Assembly: GCA_944322575.1 (NCBI GenBank) | Contig: CALUPK010000008.1 | Coordinates: 1-64,000 of the forward strand | DNA: 64,000 bases | Direction: 5' to 3' | From: an uncultured Bacteroidales bacterium | GTDB lineage: Bacteria > Bacteroidota > Bacteroidia > Bacteroidales > UBA932 | Shown: positions 36,193 to 44,154 of the stretch, piece after piece | Numbering within the stretch: the first letter of the stretch is position 1 | How the letters are laid out: the number at the start of each line of letters is the position of its first letter | Notes under the pieces: generated by a model | What the model saw: only the letters and a program-made list of their open reading frames with translations | What the model was told of the DNA's origin: nothing | The model's database searches: none | Translations under genes and position numbers: made by a program

Positions 36193-36303
36193 TATCCGCT
36201 GTCGGTATAAAAATGCTGCATAAATACGTTTAGGTTATTGGAAAAATTCGTAACTTGGCAGAGTTTTTAACTACCAACCGTATTTAAGCAACAATTTTAG
36301 GAT

Positions 36304-38292
36304 ATGAAACGGATAATTACACTTGTGTCCTGCATCCTCATGGCTTCGGCGGCTCTCAGTGCGCAGAGCTGGAAGCAGTATGAGGCGGCAGCAGCAGATC
36401 AGGCCTATCAGAATGCTGACTGTGTGGTGCTCTTAGACAGTACGTCAGTCAGCGTCGAGCCCACTGGCCAGGGCTCGTTCGCAGTGTGCAAAGTCTTTAA
36501 GGTTCAGACTCAGAAAGGAGCCGTGGCCAACAGAGTCATAAAATATGACTATGACCCTCTCACGGCTTTTGCCGAGTTCAGGAATGTGACTATTTACCGT
36601 GCCGGCGGTGAGGTGGAGCATCTCGATGTTGCCACTGCGAAAGACTATACTGCTCCGGCAAGGTCCATCTACTGGGGCGCCCGTCAGATTATGATAGAGG
36701 TTGGAGCTCTTGAACCTGGTGATATCGTAGAGTACGAGATCGCCAAGAAGGGCTTCACCTATGCGCTGCTGGCATCGGATATGGGCGGCGGTGCGGCAGC
36801 GGCTGCCGGAACTGACGATGGAGATGACTCCCGCTTTATACCTCCGATGAGGGGGCAGTTCTACGACATCGTGCCTTTCTGGTGCGCGGATCCTACTGTC
36901 CGCAAGGTCTATATGGTGTCTCTTCCCATGGAGAAGGACGCCCAGTTCCAGTTCTATCAGGGCGAGTGTACTTCTTCCATGAGATATGAGGACGGCCGTA
37001 AGGTCTATAAGTTCGCGGTGAATGAAGTGATGCCTTTCACCCGCGAGCCCAATATGGTGGACCTCTACGATGCAGCTCCCAAGCTGATGATGTCCACTAC
37101 TCCGGACTGGATAGAAAAGTCCCTTTGGTTCAACAAGGTGAACGAGGACTACGGCAGTTTCGACGCCTACGCTCCAGCCCAGAAGAAGGTCAACGAGCTG
37201 ATCCGCGGCAAGGAGACAGAAATGGAGAAAATTGCTGTGCTGACCCACTGGGTGGCCGACAACATCCGCTACTCCGGCATCACCATGGGTAAGGGTGAGG
37301 GTTACACCCTGCACAATACTAAGATGAACTACACCGACCGCTGCGGTGTCTGCAAGGATATAGCGGGTACTCTGATATCCTTCCTGCGGATGGCCGGATT
37401 CGAGGCATATCCTGCAATGACCATGGCCGGCAGCCGTGTAGAAAGCATTCCCGCCGACCATTTCAACCATTGCGTCGCCGTAGTAAAGCTGTCTGACGGT
37501 ACCTACATGCCGTTGGACCCTACCTGGGTTCCTTTCTGCCGTGAGTTGTGGAGCAGCGCTGAGCAGCAGCAGAACTATCTGCCAGGAGTCCCCGAGGGCT
37601 CGGATCTGTGTCTGACACCTGTCTCAGCCCCTGAGAACCACTATGTGCGGATTAAGGCTGAGAACGCTATAGACGAGAAGGGTAATCTCACCGGTACGTT
37701 CACTATAACTGCTGAGGGACAGAGTGATTCCAATATCCGCCGCATCTTTACTACAGGATTCCAGAGCGAGTGGCGCAACACTATGGAGCGTCAGCTGCTC
37801 AATATATCACCTAAAGCACGTTTAGTAAGTGTGGACTACGGTAAGAATCCTAAAGACTATCAGGCGGCGCCTATAAAGATTACTTTCCGCTATGAGATTC
37901 CGGCATACGCTTTAGTGGGTGACGGAGTGATGTTCTTCCGTCCATTGGTTATGAACAATCTCTACAACAGCGTCCGCTCATACTTGAGGATTAACACCTC
38001 TCTCGAAGAACGCCAGTACGGTTTCAAGGACGGCTGCTCGCGTTTGGTTGAACTCGACGAGACAATCCGTGTGCCGGAAGGCTACAGCATGGTGTCTGAA
38101 GCCAGAAATGACAGTATGGAGGGAAGCGGTGCTGATTTCAACGGTACTCTTTCCTATGACGGCAGTGAGATAGTCCTCCACAATACCCTTGCTCTGAAAA
38201 AGAGAGTCTACGAGGCATCGGACTGGGCCAGCTTCCGCGACGCGGTCAATGCTCACAAAGCCTATGGTGAATATGTAGTAATCAAAAAGTAA
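36304..38292 (+). CDS. Secreted DUF3857/transglutaminase-like protein (active-site complete)
   Basis: 662 residues, signal peptide ~1-20 (MKRIITLVSCILMASAALSA). DUF3857 region ~45-270 (SVSVEPTGQGSFAVCKVFKVQ, EPGDIVEYEIAKKG), transglutaminase core ~300-420: DRCGVCKDIAGTLISFLRMAG (Cys nucleophile), DHFNHCVAVV (His), MPLDPTWVPF (Asp). DUF3858-like C-terminal beta part. Periplasmic or surface cysteine enzyme; substrate unknown. Six bases before a paralogue-like gene with a dead core, so probably an operon. Confidence 0.85.
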   Translation: MKRIITLVSCILMASAALSAQSWKQYEAAAADQAYQNADCVVLLDSTSVSVEPTGQGSFAVCKVFKVQTQKGAVANRVIKYDYDPLTAFAEFRNVTIYRAGGEVEHLDVATAKDYTAPARSIYWGARQIMIEVGALEPGDIVEYEIAKKGFTYALLASDMGGGAAAAAGTDDGDDSRFIPPMRGQFYDIVPFWCADPTVRKVYMVSLPMEKDAQFQFYQGECTSSMRYEDGRKVYKFAVNEVMPFTREPNMVDLYDAAPKLMMSTTPDWIEKSLWFNKVNEDYGSFDAYAPAQKKVNELIRGKETEMEKIAVLTHWVADNIRYSGITMGKGEGYTLHNTKMNYTDRCGVCKDIAGTLISFLRMAGFEAYPAMTMAGSRVESIPADHFNHCVAVVKLSDGTYMPLDPTWVPFCRELWSSAEQQQNYLPGVPEGSDLCLTPVSAPENHYVRIKAENAIDEKGNLTGTFTITAEGQSDSNIRRIFTTGFQSEWRNTMERQLLNISPKARLVSVDYGKNPKDYQAAPIKITFRYEIPAYALVGDGVMFFRPLVMNNLYNSVRSYLRINTSLEERQYGFKDGCSRLVELDETIRVPEGYSMVSEARNDSMEGSGADFNGTLSYDGSEIVLHNTLALKKRVYEASDWASFRDAVNAHKAYGEYVVIKK

Positions 38293-38298
38293 TCAGTC

Positions 38299-39891
38299 AT
38301 GAAAAAGATAATATCAAGTATACTCGCATCGGCCGCTTTGCTTCTGGCCGTGCTTCCTGTCTCTGCGGCACCTAAATCCGAGGCCCGGTTCGATAAGCTC
38401 ACGAAGACTTACACGCTCAATCCGGACGGCAGTCAGGAGCTGCGTGTCCAGAAACAGTTGACCATCTATACTCACGCTGCGATGAACAGCCTTTACGGAG
38501 AGACATTCATCATTTACGATCCGGCTTATCAGCACCTCACGATTAATGAGTCCTATACAAAGCAGGTGGACGGAACCATCGTGACTACACCGGCAAATGC
38601 CTTTGTCGAGGTCCTTCCCTCCGCTGCTGCAAATGCACCGGCATACAATGGTCTCAAGGAGATGGTTGTAGTCCACACCGGTCTGGAGCTTGGAGCTACG
38701 ATATATCTCGACTATACTATAACGACCGAAGCCGGTGCCCTTCCCGCTCTTGATATCTTCGAGCAGATAGAGGAGCTGTCGCCTATCAAGAATTACACAT
38801 TGAGTATCATCGCTCCGGAGGGTACTCCCCTGCATTATCAGCTGCTCAACGGTAAGACATCTCCGAAGGTATCAGTTTCTGACGGTATGCAGAAGGTTTC
38901 CTGGACTCTGAAGAATGTGGCTCCTCGTCCCCGTTCTTTGGCGGTATCAGTTCCTGCCGGAAATATTCAGGCTGTAACAGCTACCACATACGAATCTGAG
39001 CAGGCACTTATGGACGTGCTTGCATCTCAGGCTTATTCACCTGATGATCCGGCAGTGAAAGAGATGCTTGAAAAACTCAGCTCCGGACGTGCCGACAGGC
39101 GTTCGACTGTGGATAAGATCCATGAATATATAGCCTCCGGCCTTGATAATAGCCGCTTGACTTTTGTCCAGACAGGACTCAAAGTGCGTCCGGCTGCGGA
39201 AGTTATCCATAGCGCGTATGCCACTGACGTGGAGAAAACTCTTTTGGCCAGTGCTATGCTTCAGGCGGCTGGTGTTGAGTCAGAGGTACATGCCGCTTTC
39301 CCGAAAGCTTCCGATCCTGTCTCTGCCGGATATGCCTCGCTTCAGAATACCATGGCAACAGGCTATGTGAATCCCGCAGACCAGGCTACAGCCGGTATCA
39401 GCGGGTATCTTTCAATCATCGGCCTTGACGGTGAGCCAGTAGAGGTAGAAGCTCAGAGTCAGAAGATCGAGGCTGTCAGCTCTATGGAGATAGATATCCG
39501 GAATGGCAAAAAGCTCAGTGAAGGGTACTATTCGTTTATGCTTCCTGACGCCAATAGCGGATGGCTCGGCAGCCAGTATACGTCTACTACATCAAATACC
39601 ACCAGGACTGTCAATCTGCTTCTGCCCTATCTTACCGACGAGACTTATACCTGCACCCTCCAGCTTACATACGGAATGAAGGCGGTAGTGCTGCCCGGAC
39701 AGAAGAGCATATCAAACCCTGTCGGCTCTGTCAAGGTCACAGTGTCGCAGAGCGGAAGCAAGATCGTGATAGTCCGTAGTCTTAAACTCAATGCCCAGCT
39801 GATAACTCCGGCTATGTATCCTCAGTACTACCAGCTTATGAGCGAGTGGCATGCATCTTCTACTTCTCCCCTGATATTCATAGCCGAGTAG
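38299..39891 (+). CDS. Secreted DUF3857/transglutaminase-like protein, catalytic Cys absent
   Basis: 530 residues with signal peptide ~1-23 (SSILASAALLLAVLPVSAA). DUF3857-like beta region ~25-240 (KLTKTYTLNPDGSQELRVQKQ, LGATIYLDYTITTEAG). A transglutaminase-core-like helix block follows (~255-330): STVDKIHEYIASGLDNSRL, then IHSAYATDVEKTLLASAMLQAAGVESE. This aligns with the usual GxC-x-D-K-x-LL-x-AML-x-AAG but has Ala-Thr where the nucleophile Cys stands. No later Cys/His/Asp triad is seen. Likely a non-catalytic partner of the preceding enzyme. Confidence 0.78.
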   Translation: MKKIISSILASAALLLAVLPVSAAPKSEARFDKLTKTYTLNPDGSQELRVQKQLTIYTHAAMNSLYGETFIIYDPAYQHLTINESYTKQVDGTIVTTPANAFVEVLPSAAANAPAYNGLKEMVVVHTGLELGATIYLDYTITTEAGALPALDIFEQIEELSPIKNYTLSIIAPEGTPLHYQLLNGKTSPKVSVSDGMQKVSWTLKNVAPRPRSLAVSVPAGNIQAVTATTYESEQALMDVLASQAYSPDDPAVKEMLEKLSSGRADRRSTVDKIHEYIASGLDNSRLTFVQTGLKVRPAAEVIHSAYATDVEKTLLASAMLQAAGVESEVHAAFPKASDPVSAGYASLQNTMATGYVNPADQATAGISGYLSIIGLDGEPVEVEAQSQKIEAVSSMEIDIRNGKKLSEGYYSFMLPDANSGWLGSQYTSTTSNTTRTVNLLLPYLTDETYTCTLQLTYGMKAVVLPGQKSISNPVGSVKVTVSQSGSKIVIVRSLKLNAQLITPAMYPQYYQLMSEWHASSTSPLIFIAE

Positions 39892-39893
39892 TT

Positions 39894-40238
39894 ATGAAGA
39901 TGCGGGATATAGCTGCGGCTGTCAATGGAGAGGTGCTGTGTGGTGCCGGCCGTCTCGATGAAGAGGTGGATTATGCCTTCGCGTCTGACTTGATGAGCGA
40001 TGTGCTGACTATCAAGACCAACGACTTTCTGCTGATTACCGGACTGGCCAACGTGCAGTCAGTCCGGACAGCAGAGATGTCGGATGTGGAATATATTCTT
40101 TTCGTACGCGGTAAAGACGTTACCGAAGAGATGACTGGCTTGGCCGAGGACAACGGGATGGTGGTGATACGTACAGACTACTCGATGTTCAAGACCTCCG
40201 GCATCCTCTATGGGGCCGGACTCAAGCCGGTGTACTGA
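39894..40238 (+). CDS. DRTGG-domain protein (first of two)
   Basis: 114 residues from the ATG at 39894, two bases after the preceding stop. One DRTGG domain: VNGEVLCGAGRLDEEVDYAFASDLMSDVLTI, then FLLITGLANVQSVRTAEMSDVEYILFVRG. The fold is found in the N-terminus of HPr kinase and in CBS-linked pyrophosphatases. In anaerobes stand-alone DRTGG proteins accompany [FeFe]-hydrogenase regulatory sets, as here. Ligand unknown, nucleotide binding plausible. Second copy at 42028-42366. Confidence 0.78.
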   Translation: MKMRDIAAAVNGEVLCGAGRLDEEVDYAFASDLMSDVLTIKTNDFLLITGLANVQSVRTAEMSDVEYILFVRGKDVTEEMTGLAEDNGMVVIRTDYSMFKTSGILYGAGLKPVY

Positions 40239-40239
40239 T

Positions 40240-40650
40240 ATGAGGTTAGAGTACGATGTGACGGCGGGTGACTTTACCCGGGCGGGAAATGCTTCATCAG
40301 CTATCAAAAAGACCCTGAAGCAGTTGGGAGTATCCCCGGCTGTAATCAAAAGGGTGGTGGTAGCTGTTTACGAGGCGGAGGTGAACATCGTGGCGCACTC
40401 CTACGGCGGACACATTACGGCTGAAGTAGCTCCGGAAGGAATCAGCGTGGTCCTCGCTGATACCGGTCCCGGCATTCCTGATGTGCAGAAGGCTATGCAG
40501 AAAGGATTCTCCACGGCCTCCAAGGAGGTGCGGGAGATGGGGTTCGGGGCCGGAATGGGTCTTCCGAACATCCAGGAGAATGCAGATGACCTGAAGATAG
40601 AGACGGAGGTAGGCAGGGGCACGACACTGACTATCTATATTAAGTTCTAA
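40240..40650 (+). CDS. RsbW-like serine/threonine kinase-type ATPase
   Basis: 136 residues from the ATG at 40240 (MRLEYDVTAGDFTRAG), one base after the DRTGG gene. GHKL ATPase: N box VVVAVYEAEVNIVAHSYGG, G1 ADTGPGIPD, G2 GFGAGMGLPNI, then GRGTTLTIYIKF. Size and N box are those of anti-sigma-factor kinases (RsbW/SpoIIAB). With DRTGG and Fe-S sensor neighbours it may relay the redox signal by phosphorylation or sequestration. No cognate sigma factor or STAS protein lies in the operon. Confidence 0.85.
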   Translation: MRLEYDVTAGDFTRAGNASSAIKKTLKQLGVSPAVIKRVVVAVYEAEVNIVAHSYGGHITAEVAPEGISVVLADTGPGIPDVQKAMQKGFSTASKEVREMGFGAGMGLPNIQENADDLKIETEVGRGTTLTIYIKF

Positions 40651-40661
40651 AATGCGGATCT

Positions 40662-42023
40662 ATGGAGCACAATACCTATCATAAGGCCTTGGAAATCCAG
40701 CAGGAGCTATGTATCGGCTGCTCCCACTGTATCAAGGTATGTCCAACTGAGGCGCTGAGAGTCTCAGGAGGGAAGGCCATGCTGTACGCGGATTGGTGTA
40801 TCGACTGCGGCAGGTGCTTCAGAATCTGCCCGAGCCGTGCCATACGCGTTGTGGATGATGACTTCGATAACATATTTTCCTATAAATACAGAGTCCTGCT
40901 TGTTCCTGCAGTATTCTATGCTCAGTTCGAAAAGCGCATTCCGAGGAGGGTAATCAATGATATTCTCGGGGATATGGGCTTTTCGGAAGTGTGTACGGTG
41001 GAACAGTGTGTGGATACTTTGGTGGACGAGGTCAATGATTATGTCCGCAAGGCGGAGGAGAAGCCGGTAGTGTCTTCTTTCTGTCCGGCTGTCATCCGGC
41101 TGATACAGGTTCGTTTCCCTTCATTGATAGACCGTATCATGCTGCTGTTGCCTCCTATAGAAGTGACGGCCCAGTATTATGTCCGGAAATGGAAGATGAG
41201 CGGGGGTGCCAGTCAGGAGCTGGGGGTATTCTACCTGACGCCGTGTATCGCCAAGATAGCTGCCGTCAAATCTCCAGTAGGGGGCTACGAGTCGCCTATC
41301 AACGGTGTCATCAACATGGACTATGTGTACAACAAAGTCCTCTATGCATACAAGAACAAGAAATATCCTGAGGAAGGCTGCGGTACGGAAGCTGTCAACG
41401 ATGCTGTGTCCTCGAAAGGACTCCTCTGGCCTCTGACCGGGGGTGAGGCCTCCCGGATAGAGGGCCGCGCCCTTTCTATCGACGGTATGAGCAATGTTAT
41501 AGAGTTCCTCGAAAAACTGGAGGACGAGGAGATAGAGGAGCCTATCGACTATCTGGAACTCAGGGGCTGCGACGAGTCCTGCCCGGGCGGCATCCTGGTG
41601 CAGGGCAACCGCTTTCTGGTGGCGGACAACCTGAGGAACATGGCCGCGGAGGCCCCGGATACCCACCGCCTGTCGGAGGAGTACAAGCAGTTCTGCTCGG
41701 CATACATCAAGATGGATGCCGTGGAACCCCGCTCGATGGTCAAGTATGACAAGGATATCAATGTCGCCATAAAGAAGATGGAGATGGCCGGTATGTTGAG
41801 GAAGATTCTGCCGGACATCGACTGCGGAGCCTGCGGCGCACCAAGCTGCGAGGCCCTGGCGGCGGATATTGTCCGGGATGACGCCACGCTGAACAACTGC
41901 ATCTTCATGCAGGCCCGCTTCGAGAAGGAGGGCTCCCTTCAGGTCTCGGAGGCCATAGATCTGATGGAGCAGGTCTGGGGCAAGGACCGGTTTGTCAATA
42001 AGGAACATTCTAAAATTGAATAA
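40662..42023 (+). CDS. Divergent [FeFe]-hydrogenase-like iron-sulfur protein, putative sensor
   Basis: 453 residues. Two [4Fe-4S] sites (Cys17/20/23/27 and 46/49/52/56), a hydrogenase large-subunit-like domain with SSFCPA (Cys141), TPCIAK (Cys195) and GCDESCPGG (Cys303, Cys307), then an extra cluster motif DCGACGAPSC (Cys388/391/396 with Cys413). All four H-cluster cysteines are present, but residues used for proton transfer in catalytic enzymes are replaced: Phe140 for the first Cys of TSCCP, Thr for Met in MPC, Arg for Met before the third loop. This pattern is known from putative sensory group C/D hydrogenases. It precedes the catalytic hyd operon, so it may report H2 or redox state. Confidence 0.83.
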   Translation: MEHNTYHKALEIQQELCIGCSHCIKVCPTEALRVSGGKAMLYADWCIDCGRCFRICPSRAIRVVDDDFDNIFSYKYRVLLVPAVFYAQFEKRIPRRVINDILGDMGFSEVCTVEQCVDTLVDEVNDYVRKAEEKPVVSSFCPAVIRLIQVRFPSLIDRIMLLLPPIEVTAQYYVRKWKMSGGASQELGVFYLTPCIAKIAAVKSPVGGYESPINGVINMDYVYNKVLYAYKNKKYPEEGCGTEAVNDAVSSKGLLWPLTGGEASRIEGRALSIDGMSNVIEFLEKLEDEEIEEPIDYLELRGCDESCPGGILVQGNRFLVADNLRNMAAEAPDTHRLSEEYKQFCSAYIKMDAVEPRSMVKYDKDINVAIKKMEMAGMLRKILPDIDCGACGAPSCEALAADIVRDDATLNNCIFMQARFEKEGSLQVSEAIDLMEQVWGKDRFVNKEHSKIE

Positions 42024-42027
42024 AATC

Positions 42028-42366
42028 ATGACAGTAAGAGAAATAGCAGAGAAATTGAACCTGAGGGTGTTCTCAGGGGAGGCAGGCTTAGACCGCGAGG
42101 TCACCGGCGGATATGTGTCGGACCTGCTGTCCGATGTGATGGGTTTTGCCAAGGACGGCTCGGTCTGGGTGACTCTCCAGACGCATAAGAACGTGATGGC
42201 TATCGCCACGCTCAAGGAACTGGCGGCGGTGGTTATAGTGAAGGGCTTCGAGCCGGAGGAGGATGCTAAGGAGGTCTCGGAGGAGGAGGGTATTCCCATC
42301 CTCGGCTCTACTGAGCAGACCTTCGAGCTGACCGGCCGGATATATAACCTTTTGAGCAGGGGGTGA
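42028..42366 (+). CDS. DRTGG-domain protein (second of two)
   Basis: 112 residues from the ATG at 42028 (MTVREIAEKLNLRVFSG); the frame extends 36 bases upstream into the sensor gene. DRTGG signature AGLDREVTGGYVSDLLSDVMGF and VWVTLQTHKNVMAIATLKELAAVVIVKG. Clearly related to the protein at 39894-40238 but with the canonical motif better kept. Ends 4 bases before the PHP gene. The two may form a heterodimer; inferred. Confidence 0.82.
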   Translation: MTVREIAEKLNLRVFSGEAGLDREVTGGYVSDLLSDVMGFAKDGSVWVTLQTHKNVMAIATLKELAAVVIVKGFEPEEDAKEVSEEEGIPILGSTEQTFELTGRIYNLLSRG

Positions 42367-42370
42367 GGCC

Positions 42371-43117
42371 ATGAACCGTTTCAGGGCCGATCTGCACAAT
42401 CACACTCTGTTGTCCCCATGCGGGGACATTGAGATGACGCCTGCGTTCATCGTGCGGACAGCTCTGAGAAAGGGTTATGATATAATAGGTGTTACGGACC
42501 ACAACACGACTCTTCAGGGGAGGGAGATCCGGCGGATAGTCGGAGACGGTGAGCCTTACATTCTCTGCGGAGCGGAGATAACCACCCGGGAGGAGGTACA
42601 CTGCCTGGCTTTCGCCGACGGCGAGGAAAGTTTAGAGGCCCTCCAGAATTTCTTAGACGACAGCCTTCCGAAGATACCTAACGACGAGGAGGTATTCGGT
42701 TACCAGCTGGCCGTCAATGAGGCGGAGGAGGTTATCTACGAGGCCCCTTACCTGCTGATTTCCGCCATCGACCGGAGTATCGGGGAGGTGGCCGCGTTCG
42801 TGGCGTCGATAGGAGGAATTTTCATCCCGGCCCATATCGACAAGCCGCAGAACTCCGTGATCTCCCAGCTGGGATTCGTGCCTCCGGACCTGCCTTTCGA
42901 TGCCTTGGAGATATCGGCCCGCTGCGACATAGAGGGCCTGCTGGCCCGGAATGCCTACCTTAAGAAGCGTGCTCCGGCATTTATTCGTTCCTCCGATGCC
43001 CATTATCCCGAGGATTTCTGCCGGGCCGTAACCTATTTCAATATGCCCTGCCGCTCTTTCGAGGAGATACGTATGGCCCTGCGCGGGGAAGGTGGACGGA
43101 GCGTGGCGCTGGAGTAA
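42371..43117 (+). CDS. PHP-domain metal-dependent phosphoesterase
   Basis: 248 residues. PHP motifs: ADLHNHTLLSPCGD (motif I), GVTDHNTTLQG (II), LCGAEITTREEVHCLAF (III), FIPAHIDKP and RSSDAHYPED (IV). Trinuclear metal site likely complete. PHP proteins hydrolyse phosphoesters, including nucleotides and signalling molecules. A place between a DRTGG protein and a kinase-type ATPase, ahead of hydrogenase genes, suggests phosphatase or nucleotide turnover in the same regulatory set. Confidence 0.86.
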   Translation: MNRFRADLHNHTLLSPCGDIEMTPAFIVRTALRKGYDIIGVTDHNTTLQGREIRRIVGDGEPYILCGAEITTREEVHCLAFADGEESLEALQNFLDDSLPKIPNDEEVFGYQLAVNEAEEVIYEAPYLLISAIDRSIGEVAAFVASIGGIFIPAHIDKPQNSVISQLGFVPPDLPFDALEISARCDIEGLLARNAYLKKRAPAFIRSSDAHYPEDFCRAVTYFNMPCRSFEEIRMALRGEGGRSVALE

Positions 43118-43150
43118 ATTATTGTTTAACCTACATTATCGACCTGAGAG

Positions 43151-43696
43151 ATGAACGACCTTTCCATGCATATACTGGATATAATCCAGAATTCCATCAG
43201 TGCCGGTGCGACCCGTGTGACCCTGACCGTAGACGAGAATCCGGCCGCCGACCTGCTGACCATTGTCATAGGAGACAACGGACGGGGGATGACTCCTGAG
43301 CAGGTGAGCCGCCTTTCCGACCCGTTCTTCACCTCCCGTACTACCCGGAAGGTGGGGATGGGCATACCTCTGCTCAAGCAGTCCGCGGAGCAGAGCGGGG
43401 GAGAGGTCAGGATAACCTCGGAACCCGGGCGGGGGACGGAGGTGACAGCGGTTTTCGGTTATTCCGATATCGATCGTCCTCCGCTTGGAGATGTCGCTAA
43501 TGCTCTGATGATTACCGCCTCGTCCAATCCTCGGATGGACTTTCTTTTCACCTACCGTTACAATGAGGAAGAGTATGTCATAGATACAGCGGACGTCAAG
43601 GAAATATTCGGAGAGGATGCGTTCTCCAACTTAACAATCGTTAAAAATATTGAGGAAATGCTTAAAGAAAATATTGAGGAGGTTAGGAACTCTTAA
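43151..43696 (+). CDS. GHKL ATPase (histidine-kinase-like) of hydrogenase cluster
   Basis: 181 residues. N box HILDIIQNSISAGATRV, G1 VIGDNGRGMTPEQ, F box DPFFTSRTT, G2 KVGMGIPLLKQSAEQSGG, then EPGRGTEVTAVF. The C-terminal ~60 residues (FLFTYRYNEEEYVIDTADVKE) are an added domain. It lacks the dimerisation-phosphoacceptor helix of true histidine kinases. Last gene of the regulatory set; a separate promoter for the structural genes follows at 43706. Confidence 0.84.
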   Translation: MNDLSMHILDIIQNSISAGATRVTLTVDENPAADLLTIVIGDNGRGMTPEQVSRLSDPFFTSRTTRKVGMGIPLLKQSAEQSGGEVRITSEPGRGTEVTAVFGYSDIDRPPLGDVANALMITASSNPRMDFLFTYRYNEEEYVIDTADVKEIFGEDAFSNLTIVKNIEEMLKENIEEVRNS

Positions 43697-43705
43697 ATAT
43701 TTTTA

Positions 43706-43714
43706 TAAATTTGC
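43706..43714 (+). promoter_or_regulatory. -7 box for the hydrogenase structural operon
   Basis: TAAATTTGC, full match, 36 bases before the ATG at 43750. It would let hydB-A-C be transcribed apart from the sensory genes. Confidence 0.55.
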
Positions 43715-43749
43715 ATACATCAACACTAATCGTTAACCAAACTAACTGT

Positions 43750-44148
43750 ATGAGTAAGATTAAGTCTCTTGACGAACTGCGTCAAATGAAGGCCCGACTT
43801 GAGAGCCAGATGGATATCCGGGAGAAGAGCAACAATCCCGAGTCCCTCGTCCAGATCCGGGTCGCCATGGCCACCTGCGGTATAGCTGCCGGAGCCCGCG
43901 TTGTGATGAACGCCATCATCGAGCGCGTGGAGAGAGAGAAACTGCCGGTGATTGTCACTCAGGGCGGATGCATGGGATACTGCTACGCCGAACCTACTAT
44001 CGAAGTGAAGCGTCCGGGCGAGGATCCGGTCGTATTCGGTCACGTCAATACGGACAAGGCCATGGAGATCATAGACAAATATGTCCTCCACGGTGAGCTC
44101 GTGGACGGTATTCTGCCAGTCAATTATCAAACAATCGAAAAAAATTAG
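43750..44148 (+). CDS. Thioredoxin-like [2Fe-2S] ferredoxin of hydrogenase operon
   Basis: 132 residues from the ATG at 43750 (MSKIKSLDELRQMKARLESQ). A thioredoxin-like [2Fe-2S] domain: VAMATCGIAAGARVVMNAII (one Cys), VTQGGCMGYCYAEPTIEVKR (two Cys). Only three cluster-region cysteines are evident, one fewer than usual. Such a small subunit precedes hydB in many clostridial and Bacteroidetes bifurcating hydrogenase operons and may pass electrons or aid assembly. Six bases before hydB. Confidence 0.82.
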   Translation: MSKIKSLDELRQMKARLESQMDIREKSNNPESLVQIRVAMATCGIAAGARVVMNAIIERVEREKLPVIVTQGGCMGYCYAEPTIEVKRPGEDPVVFGHVNTDKAMEIIDKYVLHGELVDGILPVNYQTIEKN

Positions 44149-44154
44149 CCTGCC

